Part shown: in pieces, positions 11,354-21,593 of the stretch
How the letters are laid out: each line of letters opens with the position of its first letter
Position numbering within the stretch: the first letter of the stretch is position 1
NCBI GenBank assembly: GCA_030247855.1
Contig: JAPDRN010000007.1
Coordinates: 558,001 to 622,000, forward strand
Length of the DNA stretch: 64,000 nt
Source: Knufia peltigerae
Lineage: Eukaryota; Ascomycota; Eurotiomycetes; Chaetothyriales; Trichomeriaceae
Direction: 5' to 3'
Position numbers and translations under genes: made by a program
The notes under the pieces: model-generated
The model's input: the letters and a program-made list of their open reading frames with translations, nothing else
What the model was told of the DNA's origin: nothing
Databases searched by the model: none

Positions 11354-12603
11354 CAGGCTGAAGACGAAGGTTGGGCGTGCGCCTCACCACAGTCTTGGGA
11401 ATGCTGGCATATATGAATATCCACACCCTCGTGAATATTCACCTAATAAGGACGGGCATTTCCTGTCCACTTGAGAGGAGAGGACGAATAGTCCAGAATG
11501 GTATCTCGAGTGAAAGTTCCCAGTCCAGCAGAAATGGGAGTGGGATCAACAGCAAGGGTAAATTAGGTCAAGGAAGGGTACTTCGAAGGGTCTGGCCAAC
11601 GCAGCATAGCTTCACTAGACTAGCGAAAGTCATTGTCATGCGGCTCAATTCATGCGCTGTGAGCTCCTCAGAAACACACTATCTTGTTTAGTCAGTTCAA
11701 CACGGCCAGCAACCTAGCTTGAATTCGAGCCTTGACGGGGTATCGCAGGGCTAGTCGCGAATGGTAACGGAAGTGACTCGGAAGATCGAAGTAATTGTAC
11801 ATAAGCGAGGTGATTGTCAGACGTGCCACATCATTGGAGCGAACGATTGGGCGCCCAGAACTGAAGGTAGGGATGCTGAGAGCTACTGTAATGCAGCGTA
11901 GTATCGAGGCTTGTCGCATGTACAGAGTATTGCCATTGATCTCGAAGTCATCAATAGCATGATCAATCACGGAACAGAGCATGGGCGAATGGTATGCATC
12001 CTCGATGCCGAGGATCTTAATGCTGTGACGCCCGACATAGCTCTGGAAGAACTTAACGAGCCTGAGGCGGGAATAGCGCTAGAAGGAATGACTGTTCTGG
12101 TCAGGCTGAGCTAGCTCATTGTGTAGATGATGGGCCGGTAAGTAGGGTAGCAACAGCCTAACGGTGCGGTAAGGTGTCAGTGTGAAGGGTGTGTAGCGGT
12201 CAGCCTCATCACAGTGATGAACAAGGATTCTCGTTGTAGGCCTTTGCCGGTGTAGACATCGCAGGTGTTTCTGATAGATGGAACGTGTACAGTACATTCA
12301 CTCATGATGATAGTACCAGGTAGTGAGCGAAGTGAAAGACTGCCAAGAGAATCCAGCCTTGATACGGAATAGTGCCGGTAGTCGTAAGTCATTGGTCCGC
12401 AGTTGCTGCTCCTGCGCTTGGGGAGGTCGATTGTAGTGGCCTGGCCTATTCGTATGTACATGCATGAGCTTCACCATGCACATGTCGCGACTGTCATAAG
12501 ACAACCTTCCTCAATCACCCACAACACACTCATACGCTCCCTCCGTCTTCCCCGGCATTACTTTTTCTACCGGAACTGGTCGTAGAGCAGCCCATCCGTC
12601 GCA
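11354..12603. other. Intergenic, 1.25 kb, between divergent DUF6536 and VPS35 genes
   Basis: Contains the perfect 12-bp palindrome GTGAATATTCAC at 11431-11442, preceded by a related ATGAATAT half-site about 20 bp earlier. Open frames of 94-96 codons on the minus strand (11692-11982, 12177-12461) show no recognisable domain. No gene is called. Confidence 0.5.
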
Positions 12604-15482
12604 ATGGCCGCGGCAGGCCCAACGGCCGTCGAGGACCAGGGCAGGCTTCTGGAGGAAGCCTTGGGTGTGGTGCGCCAACAGTCCCAGCAAATGCGCCGAT
12701 GCCTTGAAACTCCCGGGAAGCTCATGGATGCCCTTAAGTGCGGGTATGTTTGCGATCTCCTATTGCTTTGCCATCATCATGCTGACTGGATATGTCATTG
12801 ATCAGTTCAACCTTGGTTTCCGAACTCCGGACGCCGACCCTTGGACCTAAACAGTATTATGAACTATACATGGCAGTCTTCGATGCGCTCAGGTATCTTT
12901 CCGACTATCTACGCGACTCTCACCCGGTCAATCACCTCGCAGACCTTTACGAACTTGTTCAGTACGCAGGGAATATAATACCGAGATTATACCTAATGAT
13001 AACTGTTGGTACGGTTTATATGGGAGTTGAGGATGCACCCGTCAAAGAGATCATGAAAGATATGATGGAGATGAGCCGTGGTGTACAACACCCCATCCGA
13101 GGACTATTCCTGCGGTACTACCTCATGGGTCAAGCGAGAGATTATTTACCGTCTGGCAAAGAGGAGGGGCCTCAGGGCAATCTCCAAGATTCGATCAACT
13201 TCATTCTGACCAACTTTGTGGAAATGAACAAGTTGTGGGTTCGTTGGCAACACCAGGGCCATTCTCGAGAAAGAGAGCAGAGGACGCAAGAACGGAGAGA
13301 ACTTGAACTGCTCGTTGGAAGCAATCTCGTCCGGTTGAGCCAACTTGTCGACTTGGAAACGTACAAGGCAACCATAATCTCTCCATTGCTGGAACAGGTG
13401 GTGCAGTGCAGGGATGTACTGGCGCAAGAGTATCTACTTGAAGGTATGCACGCGGGATGTTGACCTGAGACACACAAACTGACCATCCTTAGTCATCACA
13501 AAGGTCTTCCCTGATGAATACCACCTTCATACTCTGGATCAGATGCTGTCTGCCATTGCTCGGCTGAACCCACATGTCGACATGAAGAAGATTGTTATCG
13601 GCCTTATGGATCGCCTGTCGACATATGCGCAGAGAGAATCCGAAGGCTCATCTGAAGAGGACAAGCGGAAGGCGGAGGAGGAAGCGGCCATCCGCATGTT
13701 GGAGAAGGTCGACCTGAATCAAGACGCGAAGCCGACGCCTGCTGCCGAGCCAGAGACTCCCAACTCGAATGGCACCGAGCCAAAATCACCGACTGAGTCG
13801 CATCCGGTCGAATCTGAACCAACAACTCCTGCTACTCCAGCTACCAACGGTGAAAAGACTGCCGCTGGTGTTGGGGAGGTGAGGTTATTCGAGATATTTT
13901 ACGAACAGGTGGTAAGCCTGGTCAAGACGAGAAGCCTACCAATCCAGGATACGATGGCTCTTTTGACTTCTCTCGCCAACCTCGCCCTGTAAGTGATGCG
14001 CCATCTGCCCGTCCGTCCATTTTTGACTGACCATGCGAAGCAACATTTATCCAGACAGATTAGAGTATGTGGATCAAATTCTGGCATATGCTCGTGAGAA
14101 GACTGCTGAGTATGTCGATTCTGCCGATCTTCATTCCGCTGCTACACAAGCGAACATGCTCAACCTCCTGCTATCACCAATTCGTACATACTTCTCCCTC
14201 TTTACTGCGTTAACTCTACCCAACTACCTTCCTCTGTTCCAATCACAAACCTACGCCACCCGTCGTGCTGTTGCGGGTGAGGTGGCCAAGAACATCCTAC
14301 GGAGCCGGATCAAGATTACGACGACGCAGCATCTTGAAGGCGTCCTGTCTCTACTGAAGGTGATTATCAAGGAAGGCATCCAGCAACCTGGAGGATATCC
14401 TGGTCTGAACCGGCAGAGAGGAGGTGAATCCGACGAGACGGTCGAAGAGCAGGGATGGCTTGCACGGATTGTCCATTTCATCGCCGGTGCCGACAACGAT
14501 ACTCAACTCAAGCTACTACAACAAACTAAGAAAGCCTACGATGCCGGCAACGAGAGAATCAAATACACCATGCCAGCGATCATTACAGCCTCGATGAAGC
14601 TCGCTCGGAAACTCAAATCACGAGAACACTTTGATGACAATTGGCAGAGCCAGTCTTCCACGTTGTATCGTTTCATGCATCAAACCCTGTCACAATTGTA
14701 CACTCGGGTCAATCCAGGTGCCGCCGAACTGTGTCTCCGTCTGTTTGTTGCTTGTGGTCAAATAGCCGATCAATGCGGGTTTGAAGAGTTTGCGTATGAA
14801 TTTTTTGCCCAAGCGTTTACTGTTTATGAGGATAGCATAAGCGACTCAAGAGCTCAGTTCCAGGCTGTGTGCATCATTGCTGGCGCATTACAAACAACTC
14901 GAGGCTTTGGAAAGGAGAACTATGATACGCTCATCACAAAAGCAGCCCTCCACGGAAGCAAACTATTGAAGAAACCGGATCAATGTAGGGCTGTTTATCT
15001 GGCCAGCCATCTCTGGTGGTGTGTTGAGATACCAGGCAAGGAGGAAGATCCCAAAGACGTAAGTGGAGATTTTGGGAGTTTATAGAGAGCGTGCTAACAG
15101 AAAACACAGTTCTATCGGGACGGCAAGCGTGTATTGGAATGTTTGCAGCGAGCACTTCGTGTTGCCGATGCCTGCATGGACACTGCGGTATCAGTGGAGT
15201 TGTTCGTTGAGATTTTGAATAGATATGTCTACTATTTCGATCAACAGAACGAAACGGTAAGGATGCTAGGTTGTTTTGTTTGACACTTTGTATACTGATG
15301 ATAGACAGGTGACGACGAAATATCTGAACGGCTTGATTGAGCTCATCCACTCCAACTTGTCAACCACCAACGCAGAGGGTAATGCGCAGACTCTAGAAAA
15401 CCCGAAACGCCACTTTTTCCGAACATTGGACTACATTAAATCGAGGGATTATGAGGGCGTGGTTACCGAGGCGCGACAGTGA
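12604..15482 (+). CDS. VPS35: Retromer core subunit Vps35
   Basis: Six exons: 12604-12743, 12806-13443, 13493-13988, 14041-15058, 15110-15256 and 15309-15482; 870 aa. All introns are 47-62 bp with consensus ends. Vps35 is the alpha-solenoid backbone of retromer, which retrieves cargo receptors from endosomes to the Golgi with Vps26, Vps29 and sorting nexins. The family's strongest motif, PRLYLM, which binds Rab7/Vps26-side partners, is present at about residue 115 in NIIPRLYLMITVGTVYM. It is preceded by PVNHLADLYELVQYAGN. IYPDRLEYVDQ opens the C-terminal, Vps29-binding half. An acidic, Pro/Thr-rich insertion at about residues 305-380 (after a KAEEEAAIRML helix) is a low-complexity loop common in fungal Vps35. 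The start fits a fungal context (gtcgcaATGGcc), and the length is in the family range. Confidence 0.97.
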
Positions 15483-16064
15483 TTTGACGCCCTGGTTGAA
15501 TTGTCCTCTCATGATCGACTTCTGTCAATGGCATATTAATGTCGTCATGGAGAGACACACTTTGACAGTGGTCGATGGACTTTTTTCATTCTTTTTCGAA
15601 CGTAAAAGTTCTCGGTGCAGAGATGTTTGTATAGAAATTGAACAATTAAATTTTCTGCCAGAAAGACCTTCTTCCCTTTTCCAATTCCGAACTCAGAGTA
15701 TGAACGAGTATGACTGTGAGTATCCATGAGGATAGTGAGAAGAGGTGGATTGAAATATTACCTCATCAGCAGCGATCCGGTGTTGTTGATCCCTAGATCT
15801 AGATCAGATCCACCCCGGTCACAGTATACTCGTACAGTTTCAAGGGGAGTCATTATGTCACGACTTTTTGAGCTTGGACATGACTTGGTCGAGAGAAGCA
15901 CAACTAGATATCCACTCGTCCAGCAAACGTAGGCAAAGGAGACGTAGTACCTAGGTAGATGGTATGATCATACGTTTGTTTCTCTGTCTGTTATAAATGA
16001 AACTATTCCTTTCTCACAGTCGACTCCCTTTGACCTACGTCAGAAAGAATTTTAGCCATTCGAT
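15483..16064. other. Intergenic, about 580 bp
   Basis: Between the VPS35 stop and the Ohr start, both rightward. A TACCTAGGTAGATGG palindrome-like stretch lies near 15950. The last 100 bases are pyrimidine-rich leader-like sequence. No gene is seen. Confidence 0.45.
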
Positions 16065-17094
16065 ATGGCAGCCTCGAGAGCAATTTTACAATGGACCCCT
16101 CGTCATGCTGCTAGTACTACGACTCGCATGGTCACGGGCAGAGTTGGAATGCGTCGTGTGATGCCTGTGATTACAACAAGGTCATTAAACACCGACACGG
16201 CGCCGGTTTTGTACTCTGCTCATGCAAAAGTGGTCGGTGCTAGGACCGGGTGAGTTTTTTTTTTTGGTTTTTTGTTCGTTCATTGACGGGACCTTTTGTT
16301 GTTTTTGGGGGGGGGGGGGGGGGTTTTAGAAAAAAAAATAANNNNNNNNNNCCCCTCCCCCCCCCCCCCCCCCCCCGCGTCCCCGCCGCGGCCCCCCCCC
16401 CCCCCCCCCCCCTGACACAAAAAAAGAAAAAGAAAGGCAAAAACTGACATGAGATTTCCTGTTGCCAGTCATGTCGAAGGTGATGATTTGAATCTCGGTA
16501 CGTGTACAATATCTCACGTCGACATATGATGTGATGTGGCGATGTGATGATATACGGCTGACTGGATTGAACGAATGACTGACACACTTGGGGGGGAATT
16601 TCTCCAGACCTCACAATGGCCAAAGCATTAGGAGGCCAAGGTGATGTAGGGAAGACCAACCCCGAAGAATTGTTCGCCGCAGGTTACGGTGCTTGTTTTC
16701 AATCAGCCGTAAGTTTTTTTTTTGGACTTGTTCGAGTAAGAAGAGGAGGGAAAAAAAAGGCGTCTTCATCGGTGTCGGTTCTGGTGTCGGTAACGTCACG
16801 ACCAAAAACAACTAACCTTCATCTTCACATCTTTCGCAGATGAATGCGTCGGCCATATCACTCAAGATCAAAATGCCCGAGAGGGAAGAAGATTCGGTGG
16901 TGGAGACGACGGTCCACCTGGTGGGTGACATGAAGAAACTCGACATGGGTATCCGGGTCGACATGAAGGTAAAGGTCAAGGGCCTGGAGAGGAACCAGTT
17001 GGAAAAGGTCGTGGCCAAAGCCAAGGAGGTGTGTCCTTATTCGAGGGCGACCAAGGGAAACGTCACCACCAACATCGAGGTCGTCCATGGATAG
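16065..17094 (+). CDS. Ohr/OsmC-family organic hydroperoxide reductase, probably mitochondrial
   Basis: Four exons: 16065-16249, 16469-16497 (29 nt), 16608-16708 and 16840-17094; 189 aa. The first 45 residues are basic, hydroxylated and without acids (three GR/RR clusters), a likely mitochondrial presequence. The rest is an Ohr/OsmC fold: DLTMAKALGG, then TNPEELFAAGYGACFQSA with the first catalytic Cys, and VCPYSRATKGN with the second Cys. Ohr proteins reduce organic hydroperoxides through this Cys pair, recycled by a lipoyl-dependent system. The Arg and Glu that assist catalysis are plausibly present but were not placed with certainty. Intron 1 is long (219 bp) and holds the only assembly gap of the window, so its exact sequence is unreliable; the exon joins on either side keep frame. 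The gene is convergent with the VTC gene. Confidence 0.93.
16308..16412. other. Assembly gap (10 N) between a G-homopolymer and a C-homopolymer
   Basis: Bases 16342-16351 are N. To the left is an uninterrupted G run (about 16308-16323) and an A-rich stretch; to the right are long C runs broken by a GC-rich CGCGTCCCCGCCGCGG block. It lies inside intron 1 of the Ohr gene. Length and base composition here cannot be trusted. Confidence 0.95.
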
Positions 17095-17334
17095 GTAGAA
17101 CCGGCCGGGGTGTATTACATACGAGACCACCTGGGACGGGAACTCCGAGTATCAGGTACAGAATGGGATACTTTTGTTGATCTGAAAACCCTGTATCTTT
17201 CATTACCTACGTATCAACAAGTACTCAGAACGAGTATGGAGCATCGTGACCCCTTTTTCCTCCCCTTTCCTGCCTCACCCATCCTCACATATTAGATGCA
17301 CATCCTTTCATATCAATATCCCTGCCCGACATAA

Positions 17335-19719
17335 TCATGAACTCTGCACATACAATCCACTATTAACATCACCCATTCTCATTTGCATGCCCATGGGTAA
17401 CAAGATGCTCGTAGCGTTTCCCATCCCTTGATTGCTGTTTGCCACGGCAGCCTGATACTTGAAAGCAAAGTTCAGAATCAGAGCGCAAGCAAGACCAATA
17501 GCCACCACGAAAGGCCCAATGGCATTATCAAAATCCTTACCACTTCTCTCCGTGATCAACTTGCTTCGCCACATGTAGACGCCCCATCCCCATATTGCCG
17601 CAAAGGCCGCAAATGCAGTGTAGACCACTGACAGAGTCCGAGCGATATTGTTGTGTACACCTGCAGCATTGTACAGCCCCAGGGACAAGGTGGCCAGGAG
17701 GACCGCAATATGCTGCCATTTGATAAATGTTCGTTGATTGGCGAGCCATACCTTGGCCTCAACTTTCAATTCACCCTGATCCTTGATCCAGAACCCAGGT
17801 TCTTTGACTCCAGGTGGAAGCGGCGCATTGTCCCAAGGGCTTTTCTGGCGGCGACGGCGGGCGTATCGTGAATTCGAGAAAGCGGGCAGGTATGCCCGTA
17901 AGCCACCTTTGGAGGTTTCGGAAGTGGCTTGGATCCCGTCTTCATCGGAATCATGTTCCTCAACTGTAGTCTCGAGTTGAGTGGACTGTCTCAGCCTGGA
18001 TTGAGATTGAACAGATTGTGAAAGTTGACCCGACATTCTCCGTTCGGGGAACTTGCCAGGCGACTTCCCAAGCGACCCGGTCTTTCCTCTAGGAGAGCTG
18101 GCGAGCTTTGAATTAGCCAACAAGCTTCCGACGGCCATTTCGTCTTCTGCTCGTCTTTGTTCGCGTTCTTGCTCTTCTTGATAGGCTGTGACAGGATCCC
18201 TTCGAATTTCCGTCTCAAGATCACTCAACCAGAACGGGAAGCTGTTGACGTAATCTTCAAAGAGCTGCGCAACACCATGTACAAACTTGGAAAACCTCTT
18301 CTCTTCCTTGACAAGATGGGAATTCATGAGATCGTGTAGCCAGGCATTGTTCCTAGTAAATTTGGAGTCCTTGACCTTGATCTCAAGAACGGCGTGAGGG
18401 AACCGGGTGATTTCTCCTTTCTTGATGGCAGAGTATGGATATTCCATGCCGTTTTTGTCGATATCAGATCTGTGCCAATCCTCCGGGTCGCGGCATGGCC
18501 GATCCTCGTCCAGTGCGTCCTCGCGGATGAACGCCAGGTCGGTATCGAGAGAAACTCTGATGCGGTCGTCACCTGGAATCTGGAAGGCTGTACGGGTATA
18601 ACTTGCTCGCAGGACTGGTTCAAGGTTCTTCTCCTTGATAAAAGATTGAATCTCCTCGACATTGGCTTTGAACTCTGCAACCTCCTGGTGATCAGGTCCA
18701 AGTCGTTCTTCCAACTTTTTGATCTGCTTTTCCATCTTGTATTCGCCCTTCAAGAACGGAGTGACGTATTTCTCTTTGATGGAAATTCTGGTGTCACTGC
18801 TTTCAGTGTCTTCTCCGACCCTCTTTTTCTCCAGGATAATCTCTGGCTTGTCGTTGAGAAGTCCCGTCCATCGAAGTCTCACAGAGTCACCGGCGCTCGT
18901 CGTCCCAACCTTGCTATTGTACAGGTCAAAGCTTTGGTTATCAAAGTAGATGGACGTGAGGGTGGGGTCCTTTTGTGCCGAGTCAACCACTTTGACAGAC
19001 TGCGGGTTGTAGACAAGAACAGGCAGACGACGCAAAATATGCGTCTTGACCTCGAGGATGTTGTCGACATGCACCCAGTATTTGTGTGCCGTGTAGACAT
19101 CTTTGGGTCGGATATCTGTGTCGGCTTCCTTGCTGGAGGCTTCCTCTCCCAGCATCTGGCGGGCCCAGGAGTACATGGCAGACAGACGGTAGAGCAACGG
19201 AGAGTAGTCTTCCGAATTGAACGGGGTCTGAGCGAGGCGGACCTGCAGTATAGGTCGGACGCGGTACTTGAGTCCTCTCTTCCTGTCGTGTTTCTTGGCT
19301 GCCTTCAGGAAGCCAGTGTAATTTATTCTGCTGAACTTTCTAAGTTCGTTCAAGTCCTTGGATATCCCGTCCAGCTCTCTCAGCATGTCCTTTGCCACGG
19401 CCTTCCACTCTTCCTCTGATATTCCGGCATCCTCTTTGTCCGGGCTAGGGACTTTGGCCTCGCAAGCGGCGGCTCGGTCGCGGATGGAATTGAAGGTGTT
19501 AACTTGGTGCTGGCTGACCTTTTCCAGCTGAACCACGGTCAGTTCGTGGACGAAGTTTTCCTCATCTTGCTCTGTCCAGCTTTGCCCGCTGCCGTCACCG
19601 GCCCGGCCTTGAGGGGAGGTTTCGTCCTCGCGCAGTAGTTTCTTAATCTTGTCATATTCGAGGTACTTATCCTTCCACGGCGGGTAAACGGAATCGGAGA
19701 GGGTTTTGCCGAAACGCAT
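17335..19719 (-). CDS. VTC complex subunit, Vtc2/Vtc3 type (SPX-VTC-DUF202)
   Basis: One exon, 794 aa from the ATG at 19719. That ATG opens MRFGKTLSDSVYPPWKDKYL, which matches Vtc2/3 (with YPPWK) rather than Vtc4. Order: an SPX domain (about 1-155) ending in a Lys-rich helix with RKFSRINYTGFLKAAKKHD, which senses inositol pyrophosphates; the VTC tunnel domain (about 205-500); a polar linker; and a DUF202 membrane domain of three helices at the C-terminus (HIAVLLATLSLGLYN, FAAIWGWGVYMW, FVVAIGLACALILNF). The complex makes polyphosphate from ATP and feeds it into the vacuole; Vtc2/3 are accessory subunits to catalytic Vtc4. Basic tunnel residues such as KYWVH, VRLRW and LEKK, plus VLEIK, are retained. 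The gene is convergent with Ohr (240 bp) and divergent from the Nudix gene. Confidence 0.95.
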   Translation of the reverse strand: MRFGKTLSDSVYPPWKDKYLEYDKIKKLLREDETSPQGRAGDGSGQSWTEQDEENFVHELTVVQLEKVSQHQVNTFNSIRDRAAACEAKVPSPDKEDAGISEEEWKAVAKDMLRELDGISKDLNELRKFSRINYTGFLKAAKKHDRKRGLKYRVRPILQVRLAQTPFNSEDYSPLLYRLSAMYSWARQMLGEEASSKEADTDIRPKDVYTAHKYWVHVDNILEVKTHILRRLPVLVYNPQSVKVVDSAQKDPTLTSIYFDNQSFDLYNSKVGTTSAGDSVRLRWTGLLNDKPEIILEKKRVGEDTESSDTRISIKEKYVTPFLKGEYKMEKQIKKLEERLGPDHQEVAEFKANVEEIQSFIKEKNLEPVLRASYTRTAFQIPGDDRIRVSLDTDLAFIREDALDEDRPCRDPEDWHRSDIDKNGMEYPYSAIKKGEITRFPHAVLEIKVKDSKFTRNNAWLHDLMNSHLVKEEKRFSKFVHGVAQLFEDYVNSFPFWLSDLETEIRRDPVTAYQEEQEREQRRAEDEMAVGSLLANSKLASSPRGKTGSLGKSPGKFPERRMSGQLSQSVQSQSRLRQSTQLETTVEEHDSDEDGIQATSETSKGGLRAYLPAFSNSRYARRRRQKSPWDNAPLPPGVKEPGFWIKDQGELKVEAKVWLANQRTFIKWQHIAVLLATLSLGLYNAAGVHNNIARTLSVVYTAFAAFAAIWGWGVYMWRSKLITERSGKDFDNAIGPFVVAIGLACALILNFAFKYQAAVANSNQGMGNATSILLPMGMQMRMGDVNSGLYVQSS

Positions 19720-20198
19720 TGTCAACAAAGGATGGTGGTGAGAAGTGTTCACCAGGTGGTCAACGTTCGAAGATTACGGCTGCGTACCATATACTCGGGC
19801 AGAATGAGAAATCTTTGCAAAGTACAGATATAGGTATCGATATAAAACTACAGAAAAAAAGCTCCCAGCTCGATCGGAGCTCAACGTGGTGCAGTTTTCC
19901 CTTTCGTTCCTGGTGCATGTGGTGGTAGAGCAAATCCCCAACAGCCAATGGCAATGCAACCTGTACGACACGTGCACATGCTCTCCTCTTCAGCATCTCC
20001 GTGAACGTCATTGCCGGTGTTTATCCGTTCCCCGACGAGGCTACGAGGCTACGAGGCTACGAGGCTGAATGTCTCGAAAAGAATAGTGCCATATCAGACC
20101 TCGGCACCTCAGACGTGTCTGCCTATGGGCTTACGGAAACACCCAACAAACAAAACGATATAGTCCCACTATACTGAGCTGCTCCGCGAAGTTCAGAC
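19720..20198. promoter_or_regulatory. Shared divergent promoter, VTC gene / Nudix gene
   Basis: These 479 bp contain both starts' upstream regions. Next to the Nudix side there is a four-unit tandem repeat of ACGAGGCT(A/G/C) at 20034-20066. No Pho4-type CACGTG box was seen, though such a site might be expected at a VTC gene; CACGTG-like CACGTGCAC occurs at 19968-19976. Confidence 0.45.
20034..20066. repeat. Tandem 9-bp repeat, about four units (ACGAGGCTx)
   Basis: The unit ACGAGGCT plus one base repeats head to tail from 20034. It lies about 135 bp upstream of the Nudix start, in promoter or leader sequence. Confidence 0.8.
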
Positions 20199-21593
20199 AT
20201 GTCAGAAGATTCCAAAGCCATCACCAAGGCTCTCGAGAGCGTCTTGGTCCAGCTGCGCCAAAATCCGTACCCTCATGTGCCCAATCCCGAAGGATCACGG
20301 AAACGAGCCAGCGTCGCAGCCATAATCCGCGTGCGCCCGGCGTTCACCCCAGTCCCTCCGTCCCACGGCTCGGTCATTGCGGTCGACCAACCCCAAGCCT
20401 CCCCTCCGTCGTCCATAGAAGAATTCTTCTCACAGGACTGGGTGCAAGATGGCGACCCGGAACTCTTGTTCATCAAGCGCGCCGGTCGCGCCGGCGACAA
20501 GTGGTCGGGACACACGGCGCTCCCTGGGGGCAAGAGAGACCCCGAGGACGCGGACGACCTCGCGGCGGCGATACGAGAGACCAGGGAAGAGATCGGGCTG
20601 GACCTGGAAACGGCGCACTGCCTCCACGCGGGCAACCTCCCGGAGCGGTTGGTCTCGTCGTCCTGGAGCAAAGAGGTCCTGATGGTCCTGTGCCCCTACG
20701 TGTTCCTGTTGACGGGCAAGACGGTGCCCGCGGTCCAGCCCCAGCCGACCGAGGTCGCGTCGGTCCACTGGGTCTCCCTGCGCGCCTTGCTGTCGCCGAC
20801 CCTGCGGACCAGAGAATCGGTCGACATCTCCAGCCGGATGGCCAGGCACGTCGGCCCCGTCGTGCACAAGTTGATCCGTTGGACCATGGGCAAGATGATG
20901 TTCAGCGCCGTCAGGCTCCTCCCGACGGAGTCCGTCTACGCCAGCTCCATACCGGGTTTCATCCCGACGGAGGGTGGTGACCACCTGTCCACCGTGTCCG
21001 GTTGGGCACAGGCGCCCTTCGGCGTCCCGTCGTCCTCGCAGTCCCTGGGTTACCAACAACCGATCCTCCTGTGGGGGTTGACCTTGGGCGTCCTCGCCGA
21101 CTTTCTCGACATGCTCCCGCCCTACAACGCCGTCAAACTGTGGAAGTACCCTACCTTCACGGTCCCCGACCTGCGTCTCATCGTCTGGGCCCTCACGCGT
21201 TCGTTCAGGAAGAACTCGGCAGAGACCTTTTCATCCGGGTCGTGGCCCGGCCACAGAAGGCGACCGAGCCAGACGGCCATCGACGCCAACACGCAGGCAC
21301 TGGCGGTGCCTACTTCCGAACCTGAACCTGTTGGTGGTGGTGGTGTCGTCACCGCAGAAGTACCGCTGGGTCTCAGAAAACCCCGGCCTTCGTTCGACAA
21401 GAACCGCGTCGGCATCGGAGGCTTAGGCGTGGGCAAGGATCCGCAACACGCCGTGGGTAAGCTGTTGCACGGTTACTACGAGCGTGTGAATGTTGCCATT
21501 GCCATTTTCCTGACCTATCGTGCCTTGACCACGGTCGGAATCGTGTATTGGGCCTACAAGTTTTGGAAGAGGCGGACAGGTGCAAATCTTTGA
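20199..21593 (+). CDS. Membrane-anchored Nudix hydrolase, CoA-pyrophosphatase-like
   Basis: Intron-free, 464 aa, strongly GC-rich at third codon positions. The Nudix box is clear at about residues 108-126: LPGGKRDPED, then AAIRETREEIGL, carrying the metal-binding R-E-x2-E-E-x-G core. It follows an FIKRAGR strand. The GGxxDPxDxxDxxxAxRE layout is that of the CoA/UPF0035-type Nudix enzymes (yeast Pcd1, NUDT7/8), which hydrolyse CoA derivatives or oxidised nucleotides. Unusually for that group the protein continues for more than 250 residues with hydrophobic segments (LLWGLTLGVLADFLDML, ALTTVGIVYWAYKFW), so it is probably membrane-bound, perhaps in mitochondria or peroxisomes. The C-terminus is basic (KRRTGANL). 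The Nudix call is firm; the substrate is inferred. Confidence 0.9.
   Translation: MSEDSKAITKALESVLVQLRQNPYPHVPNPEGSRKRASVAAIIRVRPAFTPVPPSHGSVIAVDQPQASPPSSIEEFFSQDWVQDGDPELLFIKRAGRAGDKWSGHTALPGGKRDPEDADDLAAAIRETREEIGLDLETAHCLHAGNLPERLVSSSWSKEVLMVLCPYVFLLTGKTVPAVQPQPTEVASVHWVSLRALLSPTLRTRESVDISSRMARHVGPVVHKLIRWTMGKMMFSAVRLLPTESVYASSIPGFIPTEGGDHLSTVSGWAQAPFGVPSSSQSLGYQQPILLWGLTLGVLADFLDMLPPYNAVKLWKYPTFTVPDLRLIVWALTRSFRKNSAETFSSGSWPGHRRRPSQTAIDANTQALAVPTSEPEPVGGGGVVTAEVPLGLRKPRPSFDKNRVGIGGLGVGKDPQHAVGKLLHGYYERVNVAIAIFLTYRALTTVGIVYWAYKFWKRRTGANL

Noticed and set aside
11692..12461. Two minus-strand frames of about 95 codons that could be exons of a small gene
   Set aside because: No motif, and no splice join could be found that links them in frame.
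20430..21059. 209-codon minus-strand frame over the Nudix gene
   Set aside because: Composition artefact of GC-rich third positions; the sense frame carries an intact Nudix box.
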